Positions 1-11,972 of a stretch of 64,000 nucleotides of DNA are shown piece after piece. Positions within the stretch are counted from its first letter, which is position 1. Every line of letters starts with the position of its first letter. The position numbers and the translations under genes were made by a program. The notes under the pieces were generated by a model. It ran no database searches. It had not been told where the DNA came from and was given only the letters and a program-made list of their open reading frames with translations. The stretch is from Thalassia testudinum (Eukaryota; Streptophyta; Magnoliopsida; Alismatales; Hydrocharitaceae), in NCBI GenBank assembly GCA_037157565.1, contig JAZHRO010000036.1, positions 17,410,501-17,474,500 on the forward strand. The letters run 5' to 3'.

Positions 1-3000
1 TTCCTGTAGACTTTATAGTCATTGACATGGAAGTGCTTGAAGATATCCAGAACACACCTATCATTTTAGGAAGACCTTTCTTGGCTACAGCCAAGGCAAA
101 CATCAATTGTGGGGAGGGCCTTATAGAATTGAAGTTCGAAGATCAGAAAATAAAAATTGATATTTTTCAGGCCCAAAGAGGACCAACCTGTAGTATAATT
201 GAAGAAATCTTTTCTCTGGATTCTTTAGATCAGTTGGTTGAGGATACCTTAATCAATTCATTAAATTTAGAACCTCAACACTCTTTGGACTCTGACTTGA
301 CTTCCACTGAGATACCGAATTTAGAAACTGAGGACCTACCTCCAATTCCTTTAGTATCTCTAGGATCTCCTGAAACTTTCACACCTGCTCCTTCTGATCC
401 TATGCCTGTTGAACTCAAACCTCTTCCTGACTCTCTCAAATATGTTTTCTTAGGACCTGATCAGACCTATCCGGTGATTGTTAACTCTTCCTTATCATCT
501 GATCAAGAATCACGACTCTTATCTATCCTAAGAGCACATAGACAGGCTATAGGATGGAACCTTTCTGACCTAACTGGCATCAGTCCTTCTTATTGCACAC
601 ATAGGATTTTTACTGAAGAAGGATCTAGACCTACTAGACAGCCCCAACGTAGACTGAACCCTACATTACAAGAGGTGGTAAAAAGTGAAATGATTAAGTG
701 GTTGGACAATGGAATTATCTTCCCAATTTCTGACAGTAGATGGGTAAGTCCTGTTCAAGTTGTGCCAAAGAAGGCTGGACTTACCATCATCACCACTGAT
801 TCTGGAGAAGTCATCCCTACACGCATTGCTAGTTCGTGGCGAGTATGTATAGATTATCGAAAAATCAACCAAGCCACGAAGAAAGATCATTTCCCTTTGC
901 TCTTCATTGATCAGATACTGGAAAGACTGGCAGGGAATAGATTTTTCTATTTTTTGGATGGCTATTCAGGATATAATCAGGTGGCAATTCACCCCGACGA
1001 TTAGGAAAAAATGACATTCACCTGCCCTTATGGAACCTTTGCATTCCATAGGATGCCTTTTGGATTGTGCAATGCACCTACTACATTTCAGTGGTGTATG
1101 TTTGCAATCTTTTCCGACTTAGTAGGTGATTGCTTAGAAGTCTTCATGGATGACTTCTCAGTCTTCGGGAGCACATTCGATGCATGCTTAGACCACTTGA
1201 CTAAGGTCCTGCAAAGATGCATAAATGTGAATCTAGTACTTTCCTGGGAGAAATCTCATTTCATGGTAACTGAAGGACTAGTATTAGGTCACCTTAATTC
1301 TGAGAGAGGAATTGAGGTTGACCGCGTGAAGGTAAAGTTGATTTCTGATTTACCACTACCTTCGTCGGTAAAACAGATTCGATCTTTTCTCGGGCATGTT
1401 GGTTTTTATCGCCACTTTATAGCAGATTTCTCGAAAATAGCCCGACCTCTCACTACTCTCCTATCTAAAGATGTAGACTTCCAGATCTCTAACGATTGTG
1501 TTCGTGCCTATACGACACTTTGTGATCTGATTACTAAGGCCCCCATACTGCAACCCCCGAATTGGTCTCACCCTTTTGAGATCATGTGTGATGCCTCTAA
1601 TTATGCAATAGGAGCTGTCCTTGGTCAAAAATTGAACGGGAAACCCACAGTCATCTATTACGCTAGCAAGACCTTAGATGAAGCCTAGAGGAATTACACC
1701 GTCACGGAAAAGGAATTGCTAGCTGTAGTATTTGCACTGGAGAAATTCAGACCTTATCTTTTAGGTTCCCACATTATAGTCTACACTGACCACATGGCAG
1801 TTTGACATCTTCTCGCCAAGAAGGACGCGAAATCTCGTCTGATTAGATGGATCCTGCTTTTACAGGAATTTGATTTAGAGATTCGTGATAAGGCTGGAAA
1901 GCAGAATGTGGTAGCTAACCACTTATCCCACCTTCCTTCTGAAGTGATTTCTCCTTCTTTACCCATTTCTGACCACTTCCCTGACGAGCAATTGCTGGTC
2001 ATTCATTCTGATCTTCCCTGGTATGCTAACATTGTCAACTACCTGGCTTCTAGAATCCTCCCCACTGATTGGGTTCGACATCAAAAAGACAGACTTAGAT
2101 CCGAGGCCAAGCACTATTAATGGGAAGAACCCTGCCTTTTCAAGCATTGCAAAGACTAGATCTTTAGGAAGTGTGTTCCAGATAAGGAGATTAGAAGCAT
2201 CTTATCATTCTGCCATGACCAGGAGTGTGGCGGTCACTTCTCTGGAAAAAAGACCGCTGCAAAGATTTTGCAGAGCGATTTTTATTGGCCCACAATCTTT
2301 AAAGATGCACACCAATATAGCAGGGCATGTTCACACTGTCAGTCTCTCGGCAGTATTGGCCGCCGAGATATGATGCCCTTGAATCCGATCATGGTGTGAG
2401 AATCTTTGACATTTGGGGCATTGACTTCATGGGACCTTTCCCTAAATCTTATGGCTTCGAGTACATATTGTTGGCAGTTGAGTATGTTTCAAAATGGATT
2501 GAAGCCATCCCCTCGAGGACTAATGATCATAGAGTTGTGACACAATTTGTCCAAGATTTCATCTTCTCTAGATTTGGGGTACCAAAAGAGATCATTAGTG
2601 ATGGAGGGTCTCATTTTATTAACACACATTTTCAGTCCCTACTTCAAAAGTATGGGGTGTCACATAGGATAGCTACACCATATCACCCTCAAACCAATGG
2701 ACTTGCTGAATTGTCCAATCAGGAGATCAAGAAGATTTTACAGACTACCATCCGACTTGATAGAAAGGATTGGTCTTCCCGCCTATCTGATGCGTTGTGG
2801 GCAGATAGGACAGCCCACAAAACCCCTTTAGGCATGTCTCCTTTTAGACTTGTGTACGGGAAACACTGTCATCTTCCCATAGAACTAGAGCATAAAGCCT
2901 ATTGGGCCATCAGAAAGTGTAACTTGGACTTAGAGAAAGCCAGTGATCTTAGGAAATTGCAAATTTCTGAGCTTGATGAATTAAGGAATGAATCTTATGA

Positions 3001-3331
3001 AAGCTCAAGGATTTATAAGGATAAACTTAAGGCCTTCCATGGCCGTCACATTCTTAGGAAATCTTTTCACCCTGGTCAAAAAGTCCTTCTCTTCGACTCT
3101 AGATTAAAACTCTTTCCTGGGAAACTAAGATCAAAATGGACTGGACCTTTCAAAATCTTGAGAATATTTGACAATGGAGCCGTTGAGATCACTGAAATTG
3201 ACAAATCTGAACCTTTTACTGTAAATGGTCAAAGACTGAAACCTTTCATTGAGCCACATGATCACAGACTTGTCAATTCTACCATTTCGCTCCTACATTT
3301 TGAAATACCAACTAAGTTTTCGCCTAGCTGA
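1..3331 (+). pseudogene. Athila-like Ty3/gypsy pol, 5'-truncated by the window, broken
   Basis: Encodes the retrotransposon enzymes that copy element RNA into DNA and insert it. In order: protease tail (ILGRPFLATA near 60-90), reverse transcriptase (VCIDYRKIN, SGYNQVAI, then FMDD at 1143-1154), RNase H (MCDASNYAIGAVLG near 1585; TDH near 1785) and integrase (HHCC zinc finger about 2205-2350, [25 protein letters not shown]). There is no chromodomain after integrase, and the C-terminus [11 protein letters not shown] / VNGQRLKPF is typical of Athila-type elements. The reading frame is broken by stops at 1002, 1686, 1803, 2118, 2157 and 2397 and by a frameshift near 2400. Most stops look like C-to-T changes in CAG or CGA codons. 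The last open segment is 2402-3331. The element is dead as a protein source; its gag lies left of the window. Confidence 0.93.
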
Positions 3332-3359
3332 AGGCGTTAAACTTAGCAAAAACCTACCC
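3323..3359 (+). other. conserved box at the pol stop (CCTAGCTGAAGG...TAAACTTAGC)
   Basis: A short motif overlaps the pol stop. Versions of it recur at the same place in the other elements of the window: 11816-11858, 44899-44941 and, on the minus strand, 34116-34143. The shared core is CTAGCTGAAGG, a short spacer, TAAACT, then AGC; two copies go on to TGGGAGGCACC or TGGGGGGCAACC. It is non-coding in all copies. Function unknown. Confidence 0.6.
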
Positions 3360-3611
3360 TTGTATATAGTTGTTTTTCACCTTTCTTACTCTTGCCTTTA
3401 TTTGTATATAGTGTCTACCCTTGCATTTTCAGCATACTTTCATTGACACACATGTCATGCATTTCACTTCCTAGCCCGACTATTCACTCTGACCCTAGAT
3501 CAGACTTAAAATCGTCCGCACAGAGATTTATCTCCTCATTCCAACTTCCTTCCATCACCCAGTCTAGGATGGTGAAAAGCAGAGCATGCATTTGCATCCA
3601 CCCTATTCATT

Positions 3612-3648
3612 CAATGAGGACATTGCAACATTTAAGCATGGGGGGGTG
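3612..3648 (+). other. GAGGACATTG box followed by internal polypurine-like G-run
   Basis: CAATGAGGACATTG is followed about 10 bases later by AAGCATGGGGGGGTG. The same bipartite motif lies after pol in the elements at 11937-11972, 45107-45141 and, on the minus strand, 33987-34022. It resembles the true polypurine tract at the LTR edge but lies about 1.3 kb upstream of it, so it could be a second plus-strand priming site or the remains of an old boundary. Function is inferred only from shape and position. Confidence 0.6.
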
Positions 3649-4930
3649 TAAATGGTGAACCATTTAAACTGAAATGCAATTGTAGACACACCTATAGTAC
3701 CTATAGTATTATCAAACAATATATATACTTAAAAAAAAATTAAAAAATTTTGAAAAATTTTTTGAAAAAAATTACAAAGCTAAAAATACAAAAACAAACA
3801 AATTACAAAAAAAATTCCAAAAATACAATAAGGGACATGTACTCTATTGTCAAGGGCGGACAATAATTTCAAGGAGAAAGGGAGAAAAAGATAAAAGATA
3901 AGTGTTTAACTATGATCTTCTAGCTGAAAACAAAAATTAGAATAAATGTCTATGGACATTCAACCATTACTGTTTTGACCTACCAGGCCATAATAGCTTG
4001 ATACAAGCTTGGGCTTAATGCACTTCGAGCCTTGACAAGATAGACCACAGTCTCTCCTAACTTTAGGACATATTCTTGTACCTGAGTCACCATAACAGGA
4101 TTCATTGGTTTGCTTTGACTTAGGAGTCTAAGTAACCTTGGCTTACACTACACAATGTCAGGAAAGATCACTTGAACCTAAACTTCAACCCTTGTGTTCA
4201 TTAGGGAAGGTGGAGTCCTTACCTATGTATGCAGGTAGACTCTTTGTCATAATCTTTTGTCTTGTGTCTAGGAGAAACTCTTTCCACAAATAAATTCACC
4301 CACCAAATATAGTACGCTCTACTAAATAAGTTCCGAAGACATACTGTTCAAAAAAAAAAAAAAAAGTCAAGTATGTTCTCCAAAAATTCTTGAAATACAA
4401 TTGTTCCACCAAAAATGTTTTCGGGGTTCAAAACAAATGCCCTGTTTGTCCACCAAAAATTTCTCTGAGCCACAAACACAATAAGGGTTGGGTTTGAATA
4501 CCATCAATTCTTGAGAGTCATCCGAAAACATGAGCTGAAGTTAGGACCAACCTGGACTTAAAAAAAAGTGAAACCCCGAGAGTGAGCCTTAGAATTCACT
4601 TGGTTAGTCCTGACTTATCACAAAGCACAGCCATAACCTCATAGCATTCTGAGTCTCTGTAAAACCCCCTGAGTCCTGGAATTCGACTTTAGGTTTAAAT
4701 ATCAAGAGTCCTTGTTGGTTGAGAGATGGTCTATATCATTTAAGCCTCGAGTTCTAGTAGGTTATCCTCAGTAACAAGGTTCTCAAAATGTCCAAAAACA
4801 CAGTTGGTTTATTGAAAAATCTTTCAGCCTGAAGCTCATCATCAAACACTTAAAACTTTTGAAAGAAGGAAAAGATATCTCTTCACACTTACCTTGCTGA
4901 TACTTAAATTGCCTTACACTTCAACAGATT

Positions 4931-4968
4931 GTTTGCTAAGGGACTAGCAAAACGTAATCATGGGGGTA
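4931..4968 (+). other. hairpin and polypurine tract of the first element
   Basis: An imperfect hairpin (GTTTGCTA ... TAGCAAAAC) is followed by AATCATGGGGGTA and then TGATGAGTGG, the start of the 3' LTR. The polypurine tract primes plus-strand DNA synthesis in this class of element. The hairpin occurs at the same place in the other three Athila-like elements that retain their 3' ends here. Confidence 0.75.
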
Positions 4969-6230
4969 TGATGAGTGGCTACTCATCATGGCTAAAAAGC
5001 TGAAATTAAGCTAGACACTAAGTAAAACAATATCAAATTAACAGATAAAAAGGGTTAAGTGTGGGAATTAAAGAAAAAGACCTAAAACCTTTATTCTGTG
5101 TTAAAATTTCATAATTAGGTCACAAAATGAGATATTCTGAATGCAAAATACAAATGATGATCCATGCATCAATTGAACACATAAATAAGTTTGAAAGGCC
5201 AAATTAGAAGTAAAATCAATGTCTTAAATGTTCAATTAAGCACATATAAAAATTTGAAGGCAATTGGACATCATTTAGGTTATGAAATAGGTAGTTTACA
5301 CTTAGGTCCTTCATGCATTACACTCTCGCCCTTAAAAACTCCTCTTTGGACCTATTTGTAAGTCGCAGGGACCCTTTTGAAAGGCTGCAGGGCCCTTTCG
5401 GATGTAGTTCTTTTCACTTTTGGGCTTGCACTCTATTCTTCTACCCCTTCGTTCAAGGGTCTGTCTGCAAAATTTCCTTCATTTCAGAGAGAAGCCTGCT
5501 GCTCTTCACGCGCACTATAGCGCGCGAAGAACACGGCCAATCTCAGCTGTCCGTTGCTCTTCAGATCTTGATCTGCGGTTGGATTCGAATGGAACTTTCG
5601 CGTAATTCGGTGAATGCATTCACCTCTCTCCCCAGATCTCATCTGACGGCCAGATCTTGTGCTCAGCTCACCGCGTGCTCCGCCCCTCACATCCTCGCCG
5701 CTGGTTGCATCTTGTTTATCCTCACCTGCGCGGTGATCTCAGCCACTGAGCATGCTACTTAAGCACCTCAGTGGTGTCGCGCGCAAGGGATCGCTCCCTC
5801 CTACACCTCTCAGCGATCAATTCGTCCACTCCAGTCTCTCCTGCCCATCCAGCCTCTGATTTCACAGCCACCGACTATGAAATCATCACCTTCTCTCGAC
5901 ACTCCTCGTCGCTAAGGACTTCGTAGCACCTGAGGACGACCCTGGAGCCTCACTAGCAGACTCTTCCCTCCGCTGGAGTCATCTTCCTCCCTTCTTCCTC
6001 CTTAGCCACCGTCTAAGGACCCATAGGTCCCATTCTTCCCGTTAGATTAGGTTTCTAATTCTACATAATTAGCTTTAGCTGTAGTTAAGTAGTTTAGAGT
6101 AGAATTAGCATAATTGTTAATGTTTAATTTTCGCTGTAGGTTAAAGTAGCTGTAGTAAGAGAATTAGGCTTAAATTCCCTCCCCTCACCTCCTCTGATCA
6201 GTCTAGATCAGAGGGGAAGAATTCATCAAA
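4969..6230 (+). repeat. 3' LTR of the first Athila-like element (start fixed, end not located)
   Basis: The LTR starts with TGATGAGTGG directly after the polypurine tract. An AT-rich first part is followed by a C/T-rich, CpG-containing stretch (about 5500-6040) resembling the R/U5 part of the other Athila-like LTRs in the window, for example 35330-36300 and 58960-59700. I see no clear TATA box. The partner 5' LTR is outside the window, so the right end cannot be set; the LTR may run well past 6230. Confidence 0.6.
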
Positions 6231-7122
6231 CCATGTTTCAAATTATCTCCCTCTCCATTTTTTTTTCACAATCCAGTTATGATTTTTTCACGATAGATTT
6301 TTCTCATCTTTCACCCACACACTCTGATCCAATTTCAGATGTGGTTGGTTTTCAACCTCAGATCTGAAATTGGCGTCACAAGCACCTAAGGGGCTTCTCA
6401 CTCACCTCATCTTTGATCACAAAAGCCCCTTGATTATGGGTTGAATTTTTCAGTTTGTTAGATTTCTTTTCAACATGGATTTTAAGGATTTATTGCTTTC
6501 TGGATTTACTACCTAATCTGACAGATTGAAGCTGAGTTGAATTCCCTATTGGCAAGGATTCTGAGAGGATTTTTGGTGACAGAAATCATCTCAGAAGAGC
6601 CATCCATTAGTCTGATCTTGCATTCACAAGTTACTGTGAAACCTTTAATGAGTTCTCAATACTGTTTTGATATTTCAGAAGAACCATACATTATCTATTT
6701 TGATAATTACTGTAATAATTACTGTGGTAATTTGTATGGTGATTTCCTAACCTAAGGAGTACTCAATACTCCTTAAGGTTGCAAGAAACTGGGATTTGAT
6801 CTTATGGTTTTAATTGACTGAATTAATCCTTCCTTCATGCTGTCTGTAGCATTAGGAAGAATTAATTTAGTGATATTTGTGGATTTAATCTGAAATGAAG
6901 TTTTTGATGAGGGTTTTTGGCATCTGAATTGAGACATTTATTGATTTTCGTGAGAAATTGAACCCTTGTCAGATTTGGGATTTACTTATTTGCTTTTCAG
7001 TTGATTTTGATTGACTTTAATCCCAGTAACACAGTAAATTACTGCATCTTGCAGCTACATATTTCCTTCTTTCCAAACCCTTCCCTTCTCACCATTTGGA
7101 TTCACCTTCCTTCTCAGATGGA

Positions 7123-7275
7123 CTAACTGCAGTAGCAGTTAGCCCATTTGACAGTGGCTTAAGCTGCTGTAGAAAAGAGAAAATTAAACACCATTCCCCA
7201 TCTCATCTCTTGGACAGTAGCTTCGGCTGCTGTTAGAAAAGAAAATTGAACATAATTAATCCTTCCTTTATCACC
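7123..7275. repeat. 8-bp hairpin followed by a 63-bp imperfect tandem duplication
   Basis: CTAACTGC, loop AGTA, GCAGTTAG form a perfect hairpin at 7123-7142. Then GACAGTGGCTTAAGCTGCTG (from 7150) repeats as GACAGTAGCTTCGGCTGCTG (from 7213), each followed by GT(T)AGAAAAGA and an A-rich stretch. This looks like a local duplication; no function is evident. Confidence 0.6.
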
Positions 7276-7949
7276 TCCTACTGAAATCTAACTATAAGTA
7301 TACTAAAATCTGATACTGTATATATACATATACAACTAACTATAACTATAATGTACATAATAACTATGTAAGTATATATACATCTATACTGAAATGTATG
7401 TGTACATAATTAATCACTTCTTGAACAGTATATATACATATAAATTGGATAAATTAGTAATTTAGGGTTATAATTAAGTTAATTGAATATGTAGACTTAG
7501 GTTAATATATCTTAAGTAATTCAAGCTAGTTAAAGTATATTTATACCTTTTTTATACTACTTTAACTTAGTTTATAAGTTAAACAGCCAAAAACTGCTAT
7601 TTAAATATAAATAAAATAGAAATTAATTTGAAAAAAATATAATAAAAATATGGATAAAATACTTAAGTATGTAATCTAATTCTGTATAAGGTCAATTAGA
7701 CCATTTACTAACTAATTTATAAGTAATTAACCAAGAAAGCACCTAAATCAGCCTGTAAAAATAGCCCACTTTAATTAATTTATTTGTATGGTAAACCTAA
7801 TTAAATTTCAAAATTAATTGAACAATTATATAGTATTATGTAAATACTTTATATTCCATAATTTATTTATTTTTTTTTAATAAGTTATGGCCCTCGAATT
7901 AAGGGCCAAAATTGCCTCCAGACAGCAGCTATGCACGATTTCCAGTGCA

Positions 7950-7976
7950 GATGTGGCACTAGAATAGTGCCACATC
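7950..7976. other. perfect 12-bp hairpin with 3-base loop
   Basis: GATGTGGCACTA, loop GAA, TAGTGCCACATC. The perfect stem with a minimal loop stands out from the surrounding AT-rich DNA. It could be the centre of a palindromic element or a fold-back RNA. Confidence 0.7.
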
Positions 7977-8629
7977 GTGCGCTGCAAACCGCACGCAGCG
8001 GTTTATATTGCTTTCCTGCATATGGCAGGCAGTCGTCATGGAAACAAACGAACATTACATGCATACCCGATCCGATTATGAGCATTTTTGTACATGATAT
8101 TGTGGGGCTGGGGACCCTGGAGAGGCTTGTTTGTGGGGCTCTGAGGCCCTGCGCCGAGTTAAGAAAAACGTATTTAAGCTGCCTAATGAGAACTAGGGCA
8201 TGTTTAGTAGAGGTTTGGTCCCACCCTTTGGGTGCTATGTATCCCTCGAAAAGCGCACCCGCAAATTAGACACATTTTTAATTGATTAAAGAAAGTTAAT
8301 GACAGTGTTAAGTGTCTTTACGCCGCTGTATCTGAAACTTGATAAGGCAGAAAAGCAGAATAACAATGGAAGAACATCTGAAGAAGATTTGTGTTAAGTA
8401 AGAGAGAGAGACAGAAGATGTACATACATAAATACAAATACAAGAATAAGATATAAATATATATATATGTATACGTAGTATAGTCAATTATTTGTATAAA
8501 TGAACTCATATATTTACTAACAGAATAAAATTTCACCATAAAAGTCGCTACAAACCTCAGTTTTCCTCTTTAGGTTTGTATATAGTGTTTTCTGAGATCT
8601 AGCGACGCTTGCGTTTGTCACTAAAACTA

Positions 8630-8731
8630 TTGTATGTGTTACTGTAGATATCAGACTAGTAAGTTAAGTTAATAAAATTGTTGTATGTGTTACTGTAGAT
8701 ATCAGACTAGTAAGTTAAGTTAATATACTAT
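8630..8731. repeat. 51-bp tandem duplication (two copies)
   Basis: The unit begins TTGTATGTGTTACTGTAGAT at 8630 and again at 8681. The copies are nearly identical up to the last few bases, so the duplication is recent compared with its surroundings. Confidence 0.85.
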
Positions 8732-10469
8732 GTAATCTTAGTCTATTGTGTACTTTCATGTAAGTATTAATAATATAAAGACAGTTTAAAGTATAGTAAT
8801 AAATTGTTTGGTGCTTGTTTATAGTTAGTTAGTTTTTGCAAGCATTACAATTGATTCTTATTAAGTAGATAAACCATGTCCACATTCATTCATTCTTTAA
8901 TAAGACGTAAAGTTTCTTTTTGGAATTAGAGAATAATTTTGAGATCAAAAAGCGATGTAATTCAATAAATTGCCTCCCAGTGAACGACCTGGAATAAAAC
9001 CAGTAAAAATTAGATAAGTAATAATAATGGTTGTAATGACTGGTACTCCATACAACTCACCACAATGACACTCATGATGTTTCAAATCACAACATACTAC
9101 AACGCATACATTATCACAATCCATTATCATTATAACCATTTTTGTATTATTACATCTCCACCACCTTGGCCGTCCCTCCTTCACTCCTACCACCTCAAGC
9201 CACACACGGCCACTAGAGACCACCTTTGGTGCCCCATTTTCCCATAGTGATAATCATTCTTCATAGTTTAATTTCTCGCATTATTTTCTGCTAGTAGCAT
9301 AACATTATCTACCTCCTAGAGTGCACGCATATTTTCCCTGAGATCCATGCGTGCATCTTCTTTCTGTTAGCTTAAATCTAGTTATTTTTATTTTCTTTGT
9401 ACAAGCATTCCACTAGAGCTACTTGTAATGACTTGATTCAATGAAATAAAGACTGCATGTTATCTCTATTTGGATCTTAGTCTTTCTTTCATGCAAATAA
9501 AATGTTTGTTCTAGAGGATATTGAGAATTTAACAATAAACAAATTTTCTATTAGTCACCATCGAATAATTGAAATTGTGCGCACCTAGATGCATACTTTA
9601 AAAAACTTTCACGTTTATTCTCTACCTAATTCATGCACACGTTTTGAGCGTAAACAATGCAGCCGACAATTCGTATATTCATACTTTAAACATTGGATTG
9701 CGATTTTAAATGAGTAGAGAAAAGACAAATCAGAATCAAACTTGCAAAAATCATGCCTCTCTAAGATCGATTGGGACTCACCTAGCCTGATTAAAATGTT
9801 GTTGAAAACGGGCTTCGCGACTATACTATAGTGCATTTCAAATCAAATCACGATTTCACGTTTCCAACAGGGAGTAGCCTCATTTGGAGCAAAAATCACA
9901 TCGAGCACTCTTTGGAGCCTACTACTACCATCCTCTCATCACTTTGTATCTCTATTTTTTTTATGGTAGTCAAGCTTTCCGCTATATTTGAGAAGTACTT
10001 GTGTGGAACCCTTCCACATAAGTGAGCTTCCTAAGTGCTTATTTGTGCAAAGTCTTCTTTATACACACACACACATGCGCACACACACTAAGTGACTTTC
10101 AATTCAAGTTCTATAACTTTTTGCTTCTTTATTTTCTTTAGTGCACACATTTCCTTCCTAATTACCCTAGGCTACACATGCCTAGGGTGAGCCTAGGAAG
10201 TTTAGGCTTTCGTCTTTATGTTTTCGCATTCCAATTAAGTATTTTCAATATCTTCATTGCCTTGATTTCAAAACCCTAAAAATCATAAAGCATAAAAACC
10301 CTAAAAAGGAAGATTTTAGAGAGTGAGAGAGGTTTCTTCAATTCTATAACATAACTTGCCTCCATGGACAACCCTAGATTCTCTTACTATCTAGGATTAC
10401 AAATGTAAAAGTTGATCGAGTTTATGCATTGCAACAACACTTAATTTGTGCATTTTATAAAATCGCATA

Positions 10470-11803
10470 TTTCTGTATCACCTGATGAGCACATTTTGGT
10501 TGCACATGACAAGAATCTACCTTAGTAAGTCAATTTCCTCAATTAGTTAATAGTAGGGCAGATTCCACACAACTGGTCTAGATAATAACGAGATAATTTT
10601 TTGGCAAAAGCCAAGCATTATTTCTGGGATGATCCCATACTATTTAGACTATGTGAAGATCAAATAATTAGGAGGTGCATTCCTGAAGATGAGGTCTGAA
10701 GTGTGTTGTCCTTTTGTCATGATCAAGCTCGTGGTGGCCACTTCTCAGAAAAACTGACGACTGCAAAAGTCTTGCAATCAAGCTTTTATTGGCCATCATT
10801 ATTTAAGGACGCACATGACTTTTTCAAGACATGTCCTAGATGCCAAACACTTGGGACCATGGCTAAGAAGGATATGATGCCCCTTCAACCCATTTTAATT
10901 GTTGAAATATTTGATGTTTAGGGGATTGATTTCATGGGTTTCTTCCCACCATGCAACAGTTTTGAGCATATTTTAGTCTCTGTGGACTATGTATCTAAAT
11001 GGATAGATCGAAGTTGTACCTACTTGAAATTGTGATAATAAGGTCGTCATGGAATTTGTTAAGAACAACATTTTCTCCCAATTTGGGATGCCTAAGGCCA
11101 CAATCAGTGATGGTGGGAGCTATTTCATTAGTGCCCAATTTCATGACTTGCTTAGAAAATAAGAGATAATTCACTGCATCATTACCCCGTACCGTTCATA
11201 AATGCATGGGAAAACCAAGGTCTCAGATAGGAAGATTACGAACATCTTGTAGAAGACTGTGAGATCTGACTGGAAAGATTGGTCCACTCGACTTGATGTT
11301 GCCCTTTGGCCATACTAAACTGCTTACAGGACCCCAATTGGCTTGTACCATATCGATTAGTCCTTGGCAAAGCTTGTCACCTTCCAATCAAGCTTAAACA
11401 TCAGGCATATTGGGCTATCAAACAATGTAACATGGACCCTCATATAGCTAAAACCCAAAGGAAGCTCCAACTCTCCAAACTTGAATAACTTCGTCGGAAC
11501 GCTTACGAGAATAATAAACTTTACAAGGAGAAGATGAAAGTTGTCCACGACCAGCACATCCCTAGGAAAACCTTTGAGCCCAATCAACAAATTCGTCTCT
11601 TCGATGCAAGGTTCAAGTTGTTCTCAGAAAAATTACAATCCAAGTGGTCGAGACTCTGCTGTATGGTAAAACCATTTTCTAACGAGGCAATTGAAATTAC
11701 AAACCTTAAAGCCAAGCAAGCATTCACAGTAAATGGACAAAAATTGAAACCCTTCCTTACCCAGGTAGCCCCAAAGGAAGTGGTAACCCTTGTCAAGGGT
11801 TAA
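10470..11803 (+). pseudogene. Athila-like integrase remnant (second element)
   Basis: A 5'-truncated pol. The readable part starts in the linker before integrase (PDEHILVAHDKNLP near 10480) and continues through the zinc finger (SFCHDQARGGHFSEKLTTAK, then CPRCQTLG) into the core (GIDFMGFFPP, SDGGS, DRKIT-like) and C-terminal part ([32 protein letters not shown]), stopping at 11801-11803. Open segments are 10703-10921, 11306-11488 and 11534-11803; stops and frameshifts separate them. The likeness to the integrases at 2100-3331 and 43671-44879 is obvious residue by residue. Protease, RT and RNase H are missing. The left junction near 10450 shows no LTR, so this end was lost by deletion. Confidence 0.88.
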
Positions 11804-11936
11804 TTTGGAACTTTGCCTAGCTGAAGGTAATAAACTCAATGCTTCCTGGGGGGCAACCTAGTGGACTCAAGCTAACCTATTACGAGATGACACTTGGGTG
11901 ATTTCTACTCTTTCACCTTTGCATGCATTTCTTTTA

Positions 11937-11972
11937 CAATGAGGACATTGTGTTGAATAGGCATGGGGGGTG
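11937..11972 (+). other. GAGGACATTG box with internal G-run (second element)
   Basis: CAATGAGGACATTG, a 12-base spacer, then GGCATGGGGGGTG. Same layout as 3612-3648, 45107-45141 and minus-strand 33987-34022. Confidence 0.6.

Larger units (their letters stand above)
3332..4968 (+). other. non-coding region between pol and 3' LTR
   Basis: No env-like reading frame is present. The stretch has a pyrimidine-rich start, an A-rich block (3730-3830), and from about 3900 a sequence that can be aligned with 45240-46150 of the element at 35132-48431, although the two elements are otherwise diverged. A 29-base stretch at 4196-4224 is identical to 45547-45575. Poly-A-like runs occur near 4350 and 4560. 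The region ends in a hairpin and polypurine tract next to the 3' LTR. Confidence 0.7.
6231..10460. other. unassigned AT-rich stretch without recognisable genes
   Basis: No long reading frame, domain motif or complete mobile element can be recognised. The first part may still belong to the LTR that starts at 4969. It contains small local duplications (7150-7275, 8630-8731), a hairpin at 7123-7142, a strong hairpin at 7950-7976, a short CA repeat near 10065-10088 and AATAAA signals near 9445. The left edge of the next element lies near 10450. Confidence 0.5.

Noticed and set aside
5313..5762. 149-residue open frame in the first LTR
   Set aside because: Cys/Ser/Leu-rich, no domain, lies in the C-rich part of an LTR; no reason to see a gene.
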